Positions 1 to 11,243 of a stretch of 64,000 nt of DNA are shown one piece after another. Position numbers and translations under genes: made by a program. Position 1 is the stretch's first letter, and every line of letters starts with the position of its first letter. The stretch comes from Loripinus fragilis (lineage: Eukaryota; Mollusca; Bivalvia; Lucinida; Lucinidae): assembly GCA_964019695.1 (NCBI GenBank), contig OZ026528.1, forward strand, positions 52,296,495-52,360,494, read 5' to 3'. The notes below the pieces were generated by a model. It did no database searches and was not told where the DNA came from. It saw only the letters and a program-made list of their open reading frames with translations.

Positions 1-624
1 ACTGATAGATGCAACAAAAACACTGCCTACATAATATTATGACTGTCAATAACCTATTACTCAATTTTATACTGTGTATTTACCTGAAGCAGCAAAAGTG
101 AAGTATCTTTTGATCTACCTTCGTTTTCCTATTACTTATAAGAGTGATTTATCTCCCTTGAACAAATTCATATATATTACCTGAGCATTGAGTGAGTAGC
201 CAACAGATTTGCTACAGTTAGCTGCTGACAATACACGTTGAATGTTCATTTACTTATAAATCATTTCACTGTCTTCCTTTCCGTACGCAGCAGAATGGAA
301 CATACTTTTCGATCGACTTTCGTTTTTCTAATACTTATAAGAGGAGTCACGACTTCCTTGTCCCTGGGTGGCTCACAGTGGAAAAAACACAGACTGCATA
401 AAATATGACTGTCAATTTATCAACATGTACTTATAGATACTTATCTTGCTGACTTACCCACATGCAGCAAATTCTCTAGTTAATGTGAACGTCCAACTGT
501 TGTGATAATATGACTCAGTTAAAAAACAAGTTCCTGCTTAACAAATAACAAGTATAAGCTTTATAAATAAAAACAACTATAAGCTTTTTTTAATATAAGC
601 TAGAGATCTGCATTGCAGTGTACG

Positions 625-625
<1 letters not shown>

Positions 626-684
<59 letters not shown>
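626..684. repeat. (TG)n microsatellite
   Basis: This is an uninterrupted TG dinucleotide run in composite copy 1. The equivalent site in copy 2 (5909-5966) is interrupted by TATA, copy 3 (about 11868-11901) is short and broken by GC, and copy 4 (39492-39545) is pure. The locus is evolving separately in each copy. Confidence 0.98.
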
Positions 685-689
<5 letters not shown>

Positions 690-1819
690 TCGATGTTGAG
701 AAGGAGTGGATGGCAATATTGGTCCCAAGGTATGAGACGTCGCATTCTTCATTTTCATTTTAGTGATTATAAGCTGAGTGCGCAATCTATTCATAAACAT
801 CTGTTTGGATATTCAAATATATTGCTGCGGATCTGAGCCCCTCCAACCAAAGCTATTATACCTGTCAGTCATGTCTTTAGCTCATATGTATGCACACAAT
901 ATTCTTGTAGTTAGATTTATGCTGTAGTAGAATAAACATGTAGATAGCATGGTTCCATTATTACGAAACAACGGTTAAGTGAAAATAATACTAAATGCTA
1001 TAACGGACGAACATCATGGGGACTAATGCCAAATCATATTGACGAACGCAGGTCTGTCCCCATATCACACCCAGAGTACATTTGTATGTCAACATGATGG
1101 AAAATGCAATTTTTGTGTAAGTTTTCATTAAAAACGAGAGCTTTTGACACGGGTGCTGAGTGTATCGACCCTTATTTATTATTTCTAAGCAATGGTTAAA
1201 TCAGGCCATGTACTCTGGAGGATATTGCCCAAATTTTCAGGTGGAGTAACTTTCACACCAAGTAACAAAACCACGCCAGAGTTCCAACGCTGTCATTTCA
1301 TTTATTGTTACAGGTGGTTTTGTTATCACCAAGATAACACGCCTACACCAAAGGAATTTTCTAACGCATTCACTTTTGTTTTGGCATTTTCATGAAATCT
1401 TGAATTTCGAATTAAAAATACCTTGGGATACATTAGAACAATGTTTTCCGGTAACGCATGCTTATTTTCATTGAAAACTGACTCAGAACATTTAAAACAT
1501 TGACGTTTGAGTTGAACACTTAAAAAAAACGAAAGTCGCAAGCTTTCAATTTTTCAAACAAATCAATACGGAAAACAGAATAGCAATTTTTCAATGTATT
1601 CCAGTTTATTAATAAGTTATGCATTATTTTTAAAGGTAAGTCAGTCTGTATTCTATTATTCATAAAAAGAACCCATCCAACTTCTATCTTCTACCACTAT
1701 AAATTTGTACGGAAAAACGGTCACACAAGTTATTAAATTATTCCTGACAATCACATCACATATGTGCTCGATTGGGTTTCGACCAGGTTAGCAGGATGGC
1801 CATTGCACAAGATTTATTC

Positions 1820-2160
1820 TGCTAGCTTACAACAAAGGCCTGCTGATGGTACTTACAGTGTGGATTTTTAAAAGTGAACTGAGCAAAAATCACATGAAAA
1901 GGTGAGTATGACCAGGAAATGCCACACTGCAGACCAAGCCATCGCACCGTGAGGAAGAGACACAATACACTTAAAGTCAAATGGCATTCAAAAGGCAATT
2001 GAAGTAAGGCAACCAGGTCTCTCTTCCCAAGTAAGATGATTACAAAACTAGGAACGACAATTAGTAATGCACAATAAACAAGGACCACAAATAAATCCCC
2101 AACGAAACCGATTGGAGCAACAATAAACAATGAATCAGCAACAACAGAACCATCGCCTTA
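1820..2160 (-). repeat. Retroelement 3'-tail-like repeat
   Basis: Read on the minus strand, this block begins with a motif like GTTCTAAGGCGATGG and contains a GAAGAGAGA...GTGTCTCTTCCTCACGGTG stretch. Related copies lie at 7110-7450 (-), 12830-13165 (-), 17010-17170 (+) and 26420-26715 (+). The Penelope-like element at 52.4-52.6 kb has a comparable GTTCCAAGGCGGTAC motif in its 3' untranslated tail, so I infer these are old 3' tails of related retroelements. A 102-codon minus-strand frame here is not conserved between copies and is not called a gene. Confidence 0.5.
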
Positions 2161-2543
2161 GAACGCTCGACTGATGGGTACCAGAAATGGATTTCATACT
2201 TAGGCCTATTGTCTTTAATCTATTTATCATTCCACACCTATTGCCAGTGGAAGAATTTCAGATAAAATCTGCTCTTTCTTGTAAATTCAATAAATGGCCT
2301 GAGTTTACCTCTTCGGATAATTTCCGCCTGTATTCACAGGTAGACGTAATATAGAAGCAACACAGTTAGAGCCAGCTGTCTGCTACAGTGCAATTTTATT
2401 GTACCCATTTACTCAGTCTCTTTTCATTCCGTTGGACTCTCACAGACATGTTGATAAGATAAGTATGGAATGCACTTTTTGTATTTTACCGGTTTTATTA
2501 ATGCTCGAGCAACGAATTCTCGGGCGACAAACTTGTCTTCTCT

Positions 2544-2851
2544 CATGGGCGGATACAGAGGAGGGAACAGGGTGTCCGGGCCCCCCCCCATGAAAAATCA
2601 CAAACATTAGGGTTTCTAAGCAATACTGGTCAGGATCCCCTGAAAAATCACAAAGCTACCAATCCAGCATTCAATGTTGGGCCATTATCGGCCCGCCAGC
2701 GAAACACCATTTTAATAGTTTTTACACCATTTAAATGACATATCGGGGCGATGATGGCCCGCTGATAGTGATATTTTGATCCTCTCTCCCCTCATCAAAA
2801 AAGTTGTCGAAGTTGGACCCCCTCTGACACAACTTTCTGGATTCGCGCATG
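2544..2851. mobile_element. Short TIR element in composite copy 1
   Basis: The imperfect ends CATGGGCGGATACAG and CTGGATTCGCGCATG are inverted relative to each other. The interior has a C-homopolymer and a GTTGGACCCCCTCTGACA block. The same element is at 8467-8781 in copy 2, and a related right end is at about 30820-30947. It has no coding capacity, so it is probably a non-autonomous DNA element. Confidence 0.55.
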
Positions 2852-3144
2852 TCTCTGCTTGTATATGCAGTATTCACCATATTATCGATGCGGTATACTG
2901 AATGGGCTATAGAGGGTGCATTTGAATAATTATAAATGATAATTAGCCTGCCTATATGAGTATTATCATCAAGATTTTTTTTGTTTTTATTTCGCATTAC
3001 TTGTGAACTATGAAATTCACAAAGAGGTAGACGCATCATCTAATCTTAATTACATGCTATTATTTGTTAACAATGATTGAAATTAGACTTCAGTATTCCT
3101 ATCTTAATTGTTTTGCTTGCAAACATAATAGATCTTTAGGACAT

Positions 3145-3321
3145 TTTAGTGATCAATTCAAAAAGATAGTAAAACGTTATATAAGGGTTTGATGTAACTT
3201 GGATATCATGCGACAGTCTGCAGGCCTAGTTTTAAACCCAATCACGGTTTATAGCTATGGTTTCCTCTTTAATTGCACGACGGTGGGTCAGACCTCAGAC
3301 TCTATGACGGCTCTGACGTAA
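3145..3321 (+). pseudogene. Penelope-like RT C-terminus, fossil (copy 1)
   Basis: Fifty-nine codons ending in TAA match the C-terminus of the reverse transcriptase encoded at 52886-55067 on the other strand. Shared motifs in the same order are FSDQF at the start, then NPIT, LFNC and SDSM just before the stop. One internal TGA replaces a codon in the middle, and sequence upstream of 3145 is too decayed to align by eye. Nothing after the stop resembles a GIY-YIG endonuclease. Confidence 0.8.
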
Positions 3322-3482
3322 AGCTTTAATTTAAATGTCAATAAGGTAACGTTGATTACAGAATATTTACAGAAAACTGACCACAGAAAACTTAGTAAAA
3401 CATGGATTTCTATGGTCCCAAGACATGTCCCTGACTGAAAAAAGTAACCAAGTTTTTTTCTGGGGGTGCAACAAACTCGCAA

Positions 3483-3684
3483 TGGGAGCGCAGTGGCTCA
3501 GTGATAGAGTGCTTGACTCAAGACCGAAGGGCCACGGGTTCGAGCCTCACCGGCGTCTCTGCGTTGTGTCCTTAAGCAAGAACATTAATCCTAGCTTAGA
3601 ACTGGTTCATCCCAGGAAGACCCGTTCCTTTATAGCTGTAAGATTGTTGATGGGACGTATGGAATCAATTAAAACAAGCAAAAC
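3483..3684 (+). mobile_element. tRNA-headed SINE with 11-bp target duplication (copy 1)
   Basis: The head has a pol III A-box-like GTGGCTCAGTGATAGAG and a B-box GGGTTCGAGCCTC. It is followed by a tRNA-unrelated body containing GTGTCCTTAAGCAAG and GGTTCATCCCAGG, and an A-rich CAA-type tail. The 11-bp direct repeat CAAACTCGCAA sits at 3472-3482 and 3685-3695, the hallmark of LINE-assisted insertion. The head does not fold as a proper tRNA, so this is not a tRNA gene. Confidence 0.88.
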
Positions 3685-3733
3685 CAAACTCGCAAAATAG
3701 CCAATATTTCTCAGTTTGGCCCCTAGTCTGGCT

Positions 3734-3894
3734 CCAGTCCTTAAAACAATTTTTCATCAATATGTCATATCATATACTTGTAGCCAGTCTAGCTCTGATG
3801 GCTGTGTTTTAAACTTAAAACATAGCAATCAGAGTTAGACTCGCTACAAGTATATGATATGACACATTAATGAAAAATTGTTTTATGGGACTGG
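3734..3894. mobile_element. Fold-back element (copy 1)
   Basis: This is almost entirely an inverted repeat. It starts CCAGTCCTTAAAACAATTTT and ends with the complement, AAAATTGTTTTATGGGACTGG, with arms of about 75 bp meeting near 3813. It is repeated at 9663-9823, and a single left arm stands alone at about 37852-37930. It is non-coding. Confidence 0.85.
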
Positions 3895-3904
3895 GCCAGT
3901 CTAT

Positions 3905-4080
3905 TTGGCCCCTAAACCAGAGAGCTTGTCCCTAGATCGAAGGGGGTTGTGGGTTCTAGCCTCATCAGTGCCTTGAGCAAGACACATGTATATTAACCCT
4001 TGCCTAGTGCCGGTTCAATCCAGGGAGACCCGTCCCCTTCTGTCCTGACGTTGTTGGGACATAAAGAAGCAAATCAAACT
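3905..4080 (+). mobile_element. 5'-truncated SINE (copy 1)
   Basis: It has the SINE body and tail (CTTGAGCAAGACACATG, GGTTCAATCCAGGGAGACCC, GGGACATAAAGAAGCAAATC) with a B-box-like GGGTTCTAGCCTC, but no A-box. It is duplicated at about 9840-10010. Confidence 0.7.
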
Positions 4081-4084
4081 GATA

Positions 4085-5190
4085 TTGAAACAAGAGGGTC
4101 AAGTGGCACTTAATCGCTCACCTGAGTTTTGTTTAAAGGTTACATATAGATATCTGTTGAAAGGTGGCCATGCCCTTGTTGACAATGGGGGTGGGGCCTT
4201 TTTTAATCCTTTGGGCATACTTTGAACAAACTTGATAAAGGTCTACTATGTCATGCTAAATACCAAATATCAAGGCTCTACGCCTGATGGTTTCTGACAG
4301 GAAGATTTTTCAATGTTTTCCCTATATAAGCAAATTTTTAAACATGTTACCCCAGGGGCGGGGCAAATTTCACTAGGTGATGTTTCATACCAAATATCAA
4401 GGCTCTAGGCCTTATGGTTTTAGACAAGAAGATCTTTCCAGGTTTCCCCTAAATAAGCCTATGTAAAACATGTGATCCCGGGGCAGGGCCATTTTTGGCC
4501 CCAGGGGAAAAATTTGAACAAACTTGGTAGAGGTCTACTCGGTGATGCTACATACCATATATCAAGGCTCTAGGCCTTATGGTTTCAGACAAGAAGATTT
4601 TCCATGTTTTCCCTATATAATTAAGCCTATGTAAAACATGTAAGCCCTGGGGCAGGGCCAATTTTGGCCCCAGGAGCATAATTTTAACGAATCTGGTAGA
4701 GGTCTACTAGATAATGTTACATACCAAATATCAAGGCTCTAGGCCTTAATGTCCCAAGCACAGAATTTTGTTCATGTTTTCCCTATACTAGTCTTTGTAA
4801 AACATGTGTCCCCTGGGGCGGGGTAATTATTGCCCCCCCCCCACCTCAGGATAATTTGAACAAACTTGGTAGAGGTGGTGCTACATACAAAATATCAAAG
4901 CTCTAGGCCTTGTGGTTTCAGAGAAGAAGGACTTTAAAGTTTTCATCTTGATAATCTATTTTAGCCTGTATGACCTATATATGCAATGGACTAAAACCAT
5001 TTGAACAAATTTTAAAGAGGGCCATATAAAAATCAGTCCTACCAAGTTTGGTCAAAATCCAGCAAGTAGTTTAGGAGGAGATTTCATTTGAAGTAATTGT
5101 TGATGACGCAGGACGGACGACGGACGACAGACGCTGGACATCCAACGATCACATTAGCTCACCATGAGCCAATGGCTCAGATGAGCTAAA
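4085..5190 (+). mobile_element. Tandem-core element, pearl/Helentron-like (copy 1)
   Basis: It begins CAAGAGGGTCAAGTGGC and ATCGCTCACCTGAG and ends in a GACGGACGACGGACGAC run followed by GGCTCAGATGAGCTAAA. Between them lie five monomers of about 165-170 bp, marked by AAGGCTCTAGGCC at about 4271, 4398, 4563, 4731 and 4897; a 46-bp deletion shortens the first interval. A 160-170 bp tandem core inside a short non-coding element is the architecture reported for bivalve pearl elements, often linked to Helentrons. That class assignment is inference. Confidence 0.65.
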
Positions 5191-5908
5191 AATACATGAA
5201 ACAAAAATTTTGATTATATGTTTCGAACAAAACGAGTTCTTTTTCAATTACCAATAGGGGCGGGTATTCTTATAACTGCCAGTGTGCGACTGATAGATGC
5301 AACAAAAACACTGCCTACATAATAGTATGATTGTCAATAACTTATTACTCAATTTTTACTGTGTATTTACCTGAAGCAGCAAAAGTGAAGTATCTTTTGA
5401 TCTACCTTCGTTTTCCTATTACTTATTAGAGTGATTTATCTCCCTTGAACAAATTCATATATATTACCTGAGCATTGAGTGAGTAGCCAGCAGATTTGCT
5501 ACAGTTAACTGCTGACAATACACGTTGAATGTTCATTTACTTATAAATCATTTCACTGTCTTCCTTTCCATACGCAGCAGAATGGAACATACTTTTCGAT
5601 CGACTTTCGTTTTCCTAATACTTATAAGAGGAGTCACGACTTCCTTGTCCCTGGTTGGCTCACAGTGGAAAAAACACAGACTGCATAAAAATGTGACTGT
5701 CAATTTATCAACATGTACTGATAGATAATTTTCTGGCTGTTTACTTACCCACATGCAGCAAATTCTCTAGTCAATGTGAACGTCCAACTGTTGTGATAAT
5801 ATGAAAAACAAGTTCCTGCTTAACAAATAACAAGTATAAGCTTTATAAATAAAAACAACTATAAGCTTTTTTAAATATAAGCTAGAAATCTGCATTGCAG
5901 TGTACGCA

Positions 5909-5910
5909 TG

Positions 5911-5966
<56 letters not shown>
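5909..5966. repeat. (TG)n microsatellite, interrupted
   Basis: This TG run has a TATATG interruption and is at the position equivalent to 626-684 in composite copy 2. Confidence 0.97.
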
Positions 5967-5968
<2 letters not shown>

Positions 5969-7674
5969 TGCTGTCTCGATGTTGAGAAGGAGTGGATGGC
6001 AATATTGGTCCCAAGGTATGAGACGTCGCATTCTTCATTTTCATTTTAGTGATTGTAAGCTGAGTGCGCAATCTATTCATAAACATCTGTTTGGATATTC
6101 AAATATATTGCTGCGGATCTGAGCCCCTCCAACCAAAGCTATTATACCTGTCAGACATGTCTTTAGCTCATATGTATGCACACAATATTCTTGTAGTTAG
6201 ATTTATGCTGTAGTAGAATAAACATGTAGATAGCATGGTTCCATTATTACGAAACAACGTCTAAGTGAAAATAATACTAAATGCTATAACGGACGAACAT
6301 CATGGGGACTAATGCCAAATCATATTGACGAACGCAGGTCTGTCCCCATATCACACCCAGAGTACATTTGTATGTCAACATGATGGAAAATGCAATTTTT
6401 GTGTAAGTTTTCATTAAAAACGAGAGCTTTTGACACGGGTGCTGAGTGTATCGACCCTTATTTATAATTCCTAAGCAATGGTTAAATCAGGCCATGTACT
6501 CTGGAGGATATTGCCCAAATCTTCAGGTGGAGTAACTTTCACACCAAGTAACAAAACCACGCCAGAGTTCCAACGCTGTCATTTCATTTATTGTTACAGG
6601 TGGTTTTGTTATCACCAAGATAACACGCCTACACCAAAGGAATTTTCTAACGCATTCACTTTTGTTTTGGCATTTTCATGAAATGTTGAATTTGGAATTG
6701 AAAATACCTTGGGATACATTAGAACAATGTTTTCCGGTAACGCATGCTTATTTTCATTGAAAACTGACTCAGAACATTTAAAACATTGACGTTTGAGTTG
6801 AACACTTCAAAAAAACGAAAGTCGCAAGCTTTCAATTTTTCAAACAAATCAATACGGAAAACAGAATAGCAATTTTTCAATGTATTCCAGTTTATTAATG
6901 AGATATGCATTATTTTTAAAGGTAAGTCAGTCTATATTCTATTATTCATAAAAAAAACCCATTCAACTTCTATCTTCTACCACTATAAAATTGTACGGAA
7001 AAACGGTCACACAAGTTATTAAATTATTCCTGACAATCACATCACATATGTGCTCGATTGAGTTTCGACCAGGTTAGCCGGATGGCCATTGTACAAGATT
7101 TATTCTGCTAGCTTACAACAAAGGCCTGCTGATGGTACTTACAGTGTGGATTTTTAAAAGTGAACTGAATCACATGAAAAAGTGAGTATGAACATGAAAT
7201 GCTTCACTGCAGACCAAGCCATCGCACCGTGAGGAAGAGACACAATACACTTAAAGTCAAATGGCATTAAAAAGGCAATTGAAGTAAGGCAACCAGCTCT
7301 TTCTTCCCAAGTAAGATGAGTTCAAAACTAGGGACGACAATAAGTAATGCACAATAAACAAGGACCACAAATAAATCCCCAACGAAACCGATTGGAGCAA
7401 CAATAAACAATGAATCAGCAATAACAGAATCATCGCCTTAGAACGCTCGACTGAAGGGTACCAGAAATGGATTTAATACTTAGGCCTATTGTCTTTAATC
7501 TATTTATCATTCCACACCTATTGCCAGTGGAAGAATTTCAGAAAAAATCTGCTCTTTCTTGTAAATTCAATAAATGGCCTGAGTTTACCTCTTCAGATAA
7601 TTTCCGCCTGTATTCACAGGTACACGTAATATAGAAGCCACACAGTTAGAGCCAGCTGTCTGCTACAGTGCAAT

Positions 7675-8320
7675 TACATGATAAATACACTGTGCTTTTG
7701 ATTGTCTAAGTGATTAATTAATTTTCCATTTACTCCATATAGGCCATGACACGAAAAACACTTATTTTGTTGCACATGAACAACAAAGATGCAGACCAGC
7801 CTGGGCTACTTTACATGCTGATCAACGCCTTTATTAGTCAATCATTGGAATGAATGAAAACTAAACTGGTCTATGCAAATTTTCCAAATTTAGGCTACTC
7901 TCTATAGCTGAGCACATTTCTTCTCGTTACAAGATGCAAAAAGCAGTGCATAGGTATCTGTAATAATCATAATTTCCCTACATATATGTCATGTATATGT
8001 ATTATGTTCAGTTGGTCCACCTGACACTGGTTTCGGTATGCGGTGGCTTAGTTTGAAAAGTGCACGCTACCAATCATTTATTGCGCTCTCATTTGGTAGT
8101 GTCCTCTGTTAATAACCTTGCAAACAGTTTGGACAAGGATCAGACCCTATGAAATTTTCAACCTGATCTGAATAAAAAAAAATCTGAAAAAGTTAATCTT
8201 GGAAAAATATCCGCAAACGATGAAAATCATGAAGGAAAACCAACTAAAATGTGTCCATTATAATGATATTTTTTATTTATACTAGCAAACATTGTAGACC
8301 GTAATGAGATGCCTCATTTT
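7675..8320. other. Stretch present only in composite copy 2
   Basis: About 650 bp is absent from copy 1, where the flanks are joined at about 2392 across a short ATT overlap. It has no long open frame and no recognisable element ends. A microhomology deletion in copy 1 explains it more simply than an insertion in copy 2. Confidence 0.6.
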
Positions 8321-8466
8321 ATTGCACCCATTTGCTCAGTCTCTTTTCATTCCGTTGGACTTTCACAGACATGTTGATAAGATAAGAATGGAATGCACTT
8401 TTTGTATTTTACCACTTTTATAAATGCTCGAGCAACGAATTGTCGGGCGACAAACTTGTCTTCTCT

Positions 8467-8781
8467 CATGGGCGGATACAGAGGAGGGAACAGGGTGTCC
8501 GGACCCCCCCCCCCTGAAAAATCACAAAAATTAGGGTTTGTAAGCAATACTGGTCAGGATCCCCTGAAAAATCACAAAGCTACCAAGCCAGCATTCAATG
8601 TTGGGCCATTATCGGCCCGCCAGCGAAACACCATTTAAATAGTTTTTCGCCATTTAAATGACATTTCGCTGTCGGGTCGATGATGGCCCGCTAATAGTGA
8701 TATTTTGATCCTCTCTCCCCTCATCAAAAAAAGTTGTCAAAGTTGGACCCCCTCTGACACAACTTTCTTGATCAGCGCATG
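8467..8781. mobile_element. Short TIR element in composite copy 2
   Basis: This is the counterpart of 2544-2851, with the same imperfect inverted ends and C-run. Confidence 0.55.
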
Positions 8782-9073
8782 TCTCTGCTTGTATATGCAG
8801 TATTCACCATATTATCGATGCGGTATACTGAATGGGCTATAGAGGGTGCATTTGAATAATTATAAATAATAATTAGCCTGCCTATATGAGTATTATCATC
8901 AAGATTTTTTTGTTTTTATTTCGCATTACTTGTGAACTATGAAATTCACAAAGAGGTAGACGCATCGTCTAATCTTAATTACGTGCTATTATTTGTTAAC
9001 AATGATTGAAATTAGACTTCAGTATTCCTATCTTAATTGTTTTGCTTGCAAACATAAAAGATCTTTAGGACAT

Positions 9074-9250
9074 TTTAGTGATCAATTCAAAAAGATAGTA
9101 AAACGTTATATAAGGGTTTGATATAACTTGGATATCATGCGACAGTCTGCATGCCTAGTTTTAAACCCAATCACGGTTTATAGCTATGGTTTCCTCTTAA
9201 ATTGCACGAAGGTGGGTCAGACCTCAGACTCTATGACGGCTCTGACGTAA
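9074..9250 (+). pseudogene. Penelope-like RT C-terminus, fossil (copy 2)
   Basis: This is the duplicate of 3145-3321 inside composite copy 2, with the same length and the same motifs (NPIT, LFNC, SDSM, then a stop). The fragment was therefore already present before the composite segment duplicated. Confidence 0.8.
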
Positions 9251-9411
9251 AGCTTTAATTTAAATGTCAATAAGGTAACGTTGATTACAGAATATTTACA
9301 GAAAACTGACCACAGAAAACTTAGTAAAACATGGGTTTCTATTGTCCCAAGACATCTCCCTGACTGAAAAAAGTAACCAAGTTTTTTTTCTGGGGTGCAA
9401 CAAACTCGCAA

Positions 9412-9613
9412 TGGGAGCGCAGTGGCTCAGTGGTAGAGTGCTTGACACAAGACCGAAGGGCCTCGGGTTCGAGCCTCACCGGCGTCACTGCATTGTGTCC
9501 TTAAGCAAGAACATTAATCCTAGCTTAGAACTGGTTCAACCCAGGAAGACCCGTTCCTTTATACCTGTAAGATTGTTGATGGGACGTAAGGAATCAAATC
9601 AAACAAGCAAAAC
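9412..9613 (+). mobile_element. tRNA-headed SINE with 11-bp target duplication (copy 2)
   Basis: This is the counterpart of 3483-3684. The same CAAACTCGCAA target duplication flanks it at 9401-9411 and 9614-9624, so the insertion preceded duplication of the composite segment. The A-box (GTGGCTCAGTGGTAGAG) is closer to the canonical form here than in copy 1. Confidence 0.88.
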
Positions 9614-9662
9614 CAAACTCGCAAAATAGCCAATATATCTCAGTTTGGCCCCTGGACTGGCT

Positions 9663-9823
9663 CCAGTCCTTAAAACATTTTTTCATCAATATGTCATATC
9701 ATATACTTGTAGCCAGTCTAACTCTGATTGCCGTGTTTTAAACTTAAAACATAGCCATCAGAGTTAGACTCGCTACAAGTATATGATATGACACATTAAT
9801 GAAAAATTGTTTTATGGGACTGG
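9663..9823. mobile_element. Fold-back element (copy 2)
   Basis: This copy has the same inverted-repeat architecture as 3734-3894, inside composite copy 2. Confidence 0.85.
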
Positions 9824-9839
9824 GCAAGTCTATTTGGCC

Positions 9840-10010
9840 CCTAAACCAGAGAGCTTGTCCCTAGATCGAAGGGGGTTGCGGGTTCTAGCCTCACCAGTGC
9901 CTTGAGCAAGACACATGTATATTAGCCCTTGCCTAGTGCTGGCTCAATCCAGGGAGACCCGTCCCGTCCTGTCCCGACGTTGATGGGACATAAAGAATCA
10001 AATCAAACTA
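9840..10010 (+). mobile_element. 5'-truncated SINE (copy 2)
   Basis: This is the counterpart of 3905-4080, with the same body and a CAAATCAAACTAA tail. Confidence 0.7.
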
Positions 10011-10015
10011 ATATT

Positions 10016-11146
10016 GAAACAAGAGGGTCAAGTGGCCCTAAATCGCTCATCTGAGTTTTGTTTAAAGGTTACATATAAATATCTGTTGAAAGGTGGCCAT
10101 GCCCTTGTTGACAATGGGTATGGGGCCTTTTTTGGTCCTTTGGGCATACTTTGAACAAACTTGGTAAAGGTCCACTATGTCATGCTACATACCAAATATC
10201 AAGGCTCTACGCCTTATGGTTTCTGACAGGAAGATTTTTCAATGTTTTCCCTATATAAGCAAATTTTTAAACATGTTACCCCAGGGGCGGGGCAAATTTT
10301 GGCCCCAGGAGGGTCATTTGAACAAACATGGTACAGGTTCACTAGGTGATGATTCATACCAAATATCAAGGTTCTAGGCCTTATGGTTTTAGACAAGAAG
10401 ATCTTTCCATGTTTTCCCCTAAATAAGCCTGTGTAAAACATGTGATCCCCGGGCAGGGCCATTTTTGGCCCCAGGGGAAAAATTTGAACAAACTTGGTAG
10501 AGGTCTACTCGGTGATGCTACATACCATATATCAAGGCTCTAGGCCTTATGGTTTCAGACAAGAAGATTTTCCATGTTTTTCCTATATAATTAAGCCTAT
10601 GTAAAACATGTAAGCCCTGGGACAGGGCAAATTTTGGCCCCAGGAGCCATAATTTTAACGAATCTGGTAGAGGTCTACTAGATAATGTAACATACCAAAT
10701 ATCAAGGCTCTAGGCCCTAATGTCCAAAGCACAGAATTTTTTTCTTGTTTCCCTATATTAGCCTTTGTAAAGCATGTGTCCCCCGGGGCGGGGCAATTTT
10801 TGCCCCCCCCCTCGGGATAATTTGAACAAACTTGGTAGAGGTGGTGCTACATACAAAATATCAAAGCTCTAGGCCTTGTGGTTTCAGAGAAGAAGGACTT
10901 TAAAGTTTTCATCTTGAAAATCTATTTTAGCCTGTATGACCTATATATGCAATGGACCGAAACCATTTGAACGAATTTTAAAGAGGGCCATATAAGAATC
11001 AGTCCTACCAAGTTTGGTCAAAATCCAGCAAGTAGTTTAGGAGGAGATTTCATTTGAAGCAATTGTTGATGACGCAGGACGGATGACGGACGACAGACGC
11101 TGGATATCCAACGATCATATGAGCCAATGGCTCAGATGAGCTAAAA
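10016..11146 (+). mobile_element. Tandem-core element, pearl/Helentron-like (copy 2)
   Basis: This is the counterpart of 4085-5190. Monomer anchors are at about 10200, 10370, 10536, 10705 and 10864, giving an even spacing of roughly 160-170 bp and confirming the period obscured by the deletion in copy 1. Confidence 0.65.
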
Positions 11147-11243
11147 ATACATGAAACAAAAATTTTGATTATATGTTTCGAACAAAACGAGTTCTTTTTC
11201 AATTAACAAAAGGGGCGGTTATTCTTATAACTGTCAGTGTGCG

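Larger units (their letters stand above)
1..5287 (+). repeat. Composite segment, copy 1
   Basis: The sequence beginning ACTGATAGATGCAACAAAAA at position 1 recurs nearly unchanged at 5288 and 11244, and in a slightly diverged form at 38868. The first two copies follow each other head to tail over their whole length. In order, the unit holds a TG microsatellite, a conserved non-coding block, a retroelement tail on the minus strand, a short TIR element, a fossil reverse-transcriptase C-terminus, a SINE, a fold-back element, a 5'-truncated SINE and a tandem-core element. Copy 1 lacks about 650 bp that copy 2 has after position 2392. Short reading frames shared by the copies are not conserved in copy 3, so I read none of them as genes. 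It may extend left of the window. Confidence 0.9.
5288..11243 (+). repeat. Composite segment, copy 2
   Basis: This is a head-to-tail duplicate of 1-5287, collinear apart from indels. It contains about 650 bp at roughly 7675-8320 that copy 1 lacks, and about 46 bp near 10295-10340 also missing from copy 1. The divergence is scattered single-base changes, so the duplication is fairly recent but not an identical assembly repeat. Confidence 0.9.

Noticed and set aside
1192..1395. 67-codon frame conserved between composite copies 1 and 2 as a possible gene
   Set aside because: Copies 3 and 4 have substitutions and indels that destroy it, and the similarity is that of the DNA repeat as a whole with no codon-position bias.
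1822..2130. 102-codon hydrophobic minus-strand frame as a membrane protein
   Set aside because: It falls in a dispersed retroelement-tail-like repeat and is broken in every other copy. T-rich DNA naturally gives Leu/Val/Phe-rich frames.
3487..3557. tRNA gene
   Set aside because: A and B boxes are present, but the acceptor and anticodon stems do not pair and the head continues into a SINE body with a target duplication.
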